A stretch of DNA of 64,000 nt from Flavobacterium sp. HSC-61S13 (GTDB lineage Bacteria > Bacteroidota > Bacteroidia > Flavobacteriales > Flavobacteriaceae), in contig NZ_JALJZV010000007.1 in the NCBI RefSeq assembly GCF_024171535.1, positions 149,557 to 213,556 of the forward strand. The letters are read 5' to 3'. Positions 63,744-64,000 of the stretch are shown here, one piece after another (the first letter of the stretch is position 1; each line of letters begins with the position of its first letter). The notes under the pieces were generated by a model that saw nothing but the letters and a program-made list of their open reading frames with translations, had not been told where the DNA came from and ran no database searches. A program made the translations under genes and the position numbers.

Positions 63744-63779
63744 AAAAGTCCCTGATCAATAAAGATTAGGGACTTTTTG
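63744..63779 (+). terminator. intrinsic terminator between the two repeats
   Basis: Stem aaaagtccct / agggactttt with a 14-nt loop and a T-run; likely ends the monooxygenase transcript. Confidence 0.7.
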
Positions 63780-63782
63780 TTT

Positions 63783-63863
63783 GTGAGTCGTTGTTCGAAA
63801 ATCGTGATTCGACTTACGAAAATCGATTATCGAATCACGAAAACCCCGTAGGGGTGAAATGAT
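63783..63863 (+). repeat. rRNA-proximal repeat, copy 2
   Basis: Same element as copy 1 with an 8-bp shorter middle: gtgagtcgttgttcg, cgtgattcga / tcgaatcacg, ccccgtagggg, then gaaatgatt. Confidence 0.75.
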
Positions 63864-63867
63864 TATA

Positions 63868-63903
63868 ACAAAAAACCCTCACCAAATAAATGATGAGGGT
63901 TCT
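63868..63903 (-). terminator. rRNA operon terminator
   Basis: Stem aaccctca / tgagggtt, followed on the minus strand by a T6 run, about 10 nt after the 5S 3' end. Confidence 0.75.
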
Positions 63904-63910
63904 TAAAAGA

Positions 63911-64000
<90 letters not shown>

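Overview
The window is chromosomal DNA from a member of the Bacteroidota, most likely a Flavobacteriaceae species. The evidence is AT-rich sequence, near absence of Shine-Dalgarno motifs, repeated promoter elements of the Bacteroidota type (TTG, 19-21 nt, TAnnTTTG), many lipoproteins with flavobacterial signal peptides, SymE/XRE pairs, an HMA-AraC copper regulator, and a TopB fragment of the kind carried by Bacteroidota conjugative transposons. The right end runs into an rRNA operon on the minus strand (5S rRNA, cut by the window edge).

Layout. 1-4.4 kb: the end of a GNAT gene, an AGCS amino-acid symporter and a hipBA toxin-antitoxin operon. 4.7-9.1 kb (minus): a copper block with a metal-binding lipoprotein, a CopZ-like HMA protein, the CopA ATPase and an HMA-AraC regulator. 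CopZ and CopA share an identical 14-bp upstream site at identical spacing from the promoter. 9.3-12.4 kb: a frameshifted rhomboid gene and two uncharacterised proteins. 12.5-13.1 kb: a divergent symE/XRE pair. 13.3-18 kb: ribB, two siderophore-interacting flavoproteins, a Crp/Fnr regulator and a Na+/H+ antiporter, with FNR-like palindromes in front of three transcription starts. 18.3-26.7 kb: mixed accessory genes, including a split alpha/beta hydrolase. 26.8-33.5 kb: a tripartite RND efflux operon with a divergent AraC regulator. 33.7-37 kb: small regulators and a metallo-beta-lactamase-fold protein.

37-53 kb is accessory DNA. It has a truncated topB, an ORF6N gene and a second symE/XRE pair whose symE is frameshifted. 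It then has a 13.4-kb island bounded by same-orientation copies of a palindrome-rich repeat and abutting tRNA-Pro. All intact island genes are on the minus strand: Gabija-like gajAB, Septu-like ptuAB, then a three-gene glycan cluster (GT32; a GT25/sulfotransferase-like/GH16 triple fusion; a NodU/TobZ-type carbamoyltransferase). A dead serine recombinase lies at its right edge. I regard the glycan cluster with its triple-fusion enzyme as the best candidate for an undescribed system.

53-64 kb is core genome: two near-identical tRNA-Ser/tRNA-Pro transcription units (one also with tRNA-Arg) around a GNAT gene, a thiolase, an NlpC/P60 hydrolase, a DEAD-box helicase, rpsA, a beta-barrel protein, an AraC regulator divergent from a flavin monooxygenase, and rRNA-proximal repeats.

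Several starts were moved downstream because the longest open frame begins at a TTG or GTG inside or upstream of a promoter element. All functional calls rest on motif recognition by eye; no database search was run.
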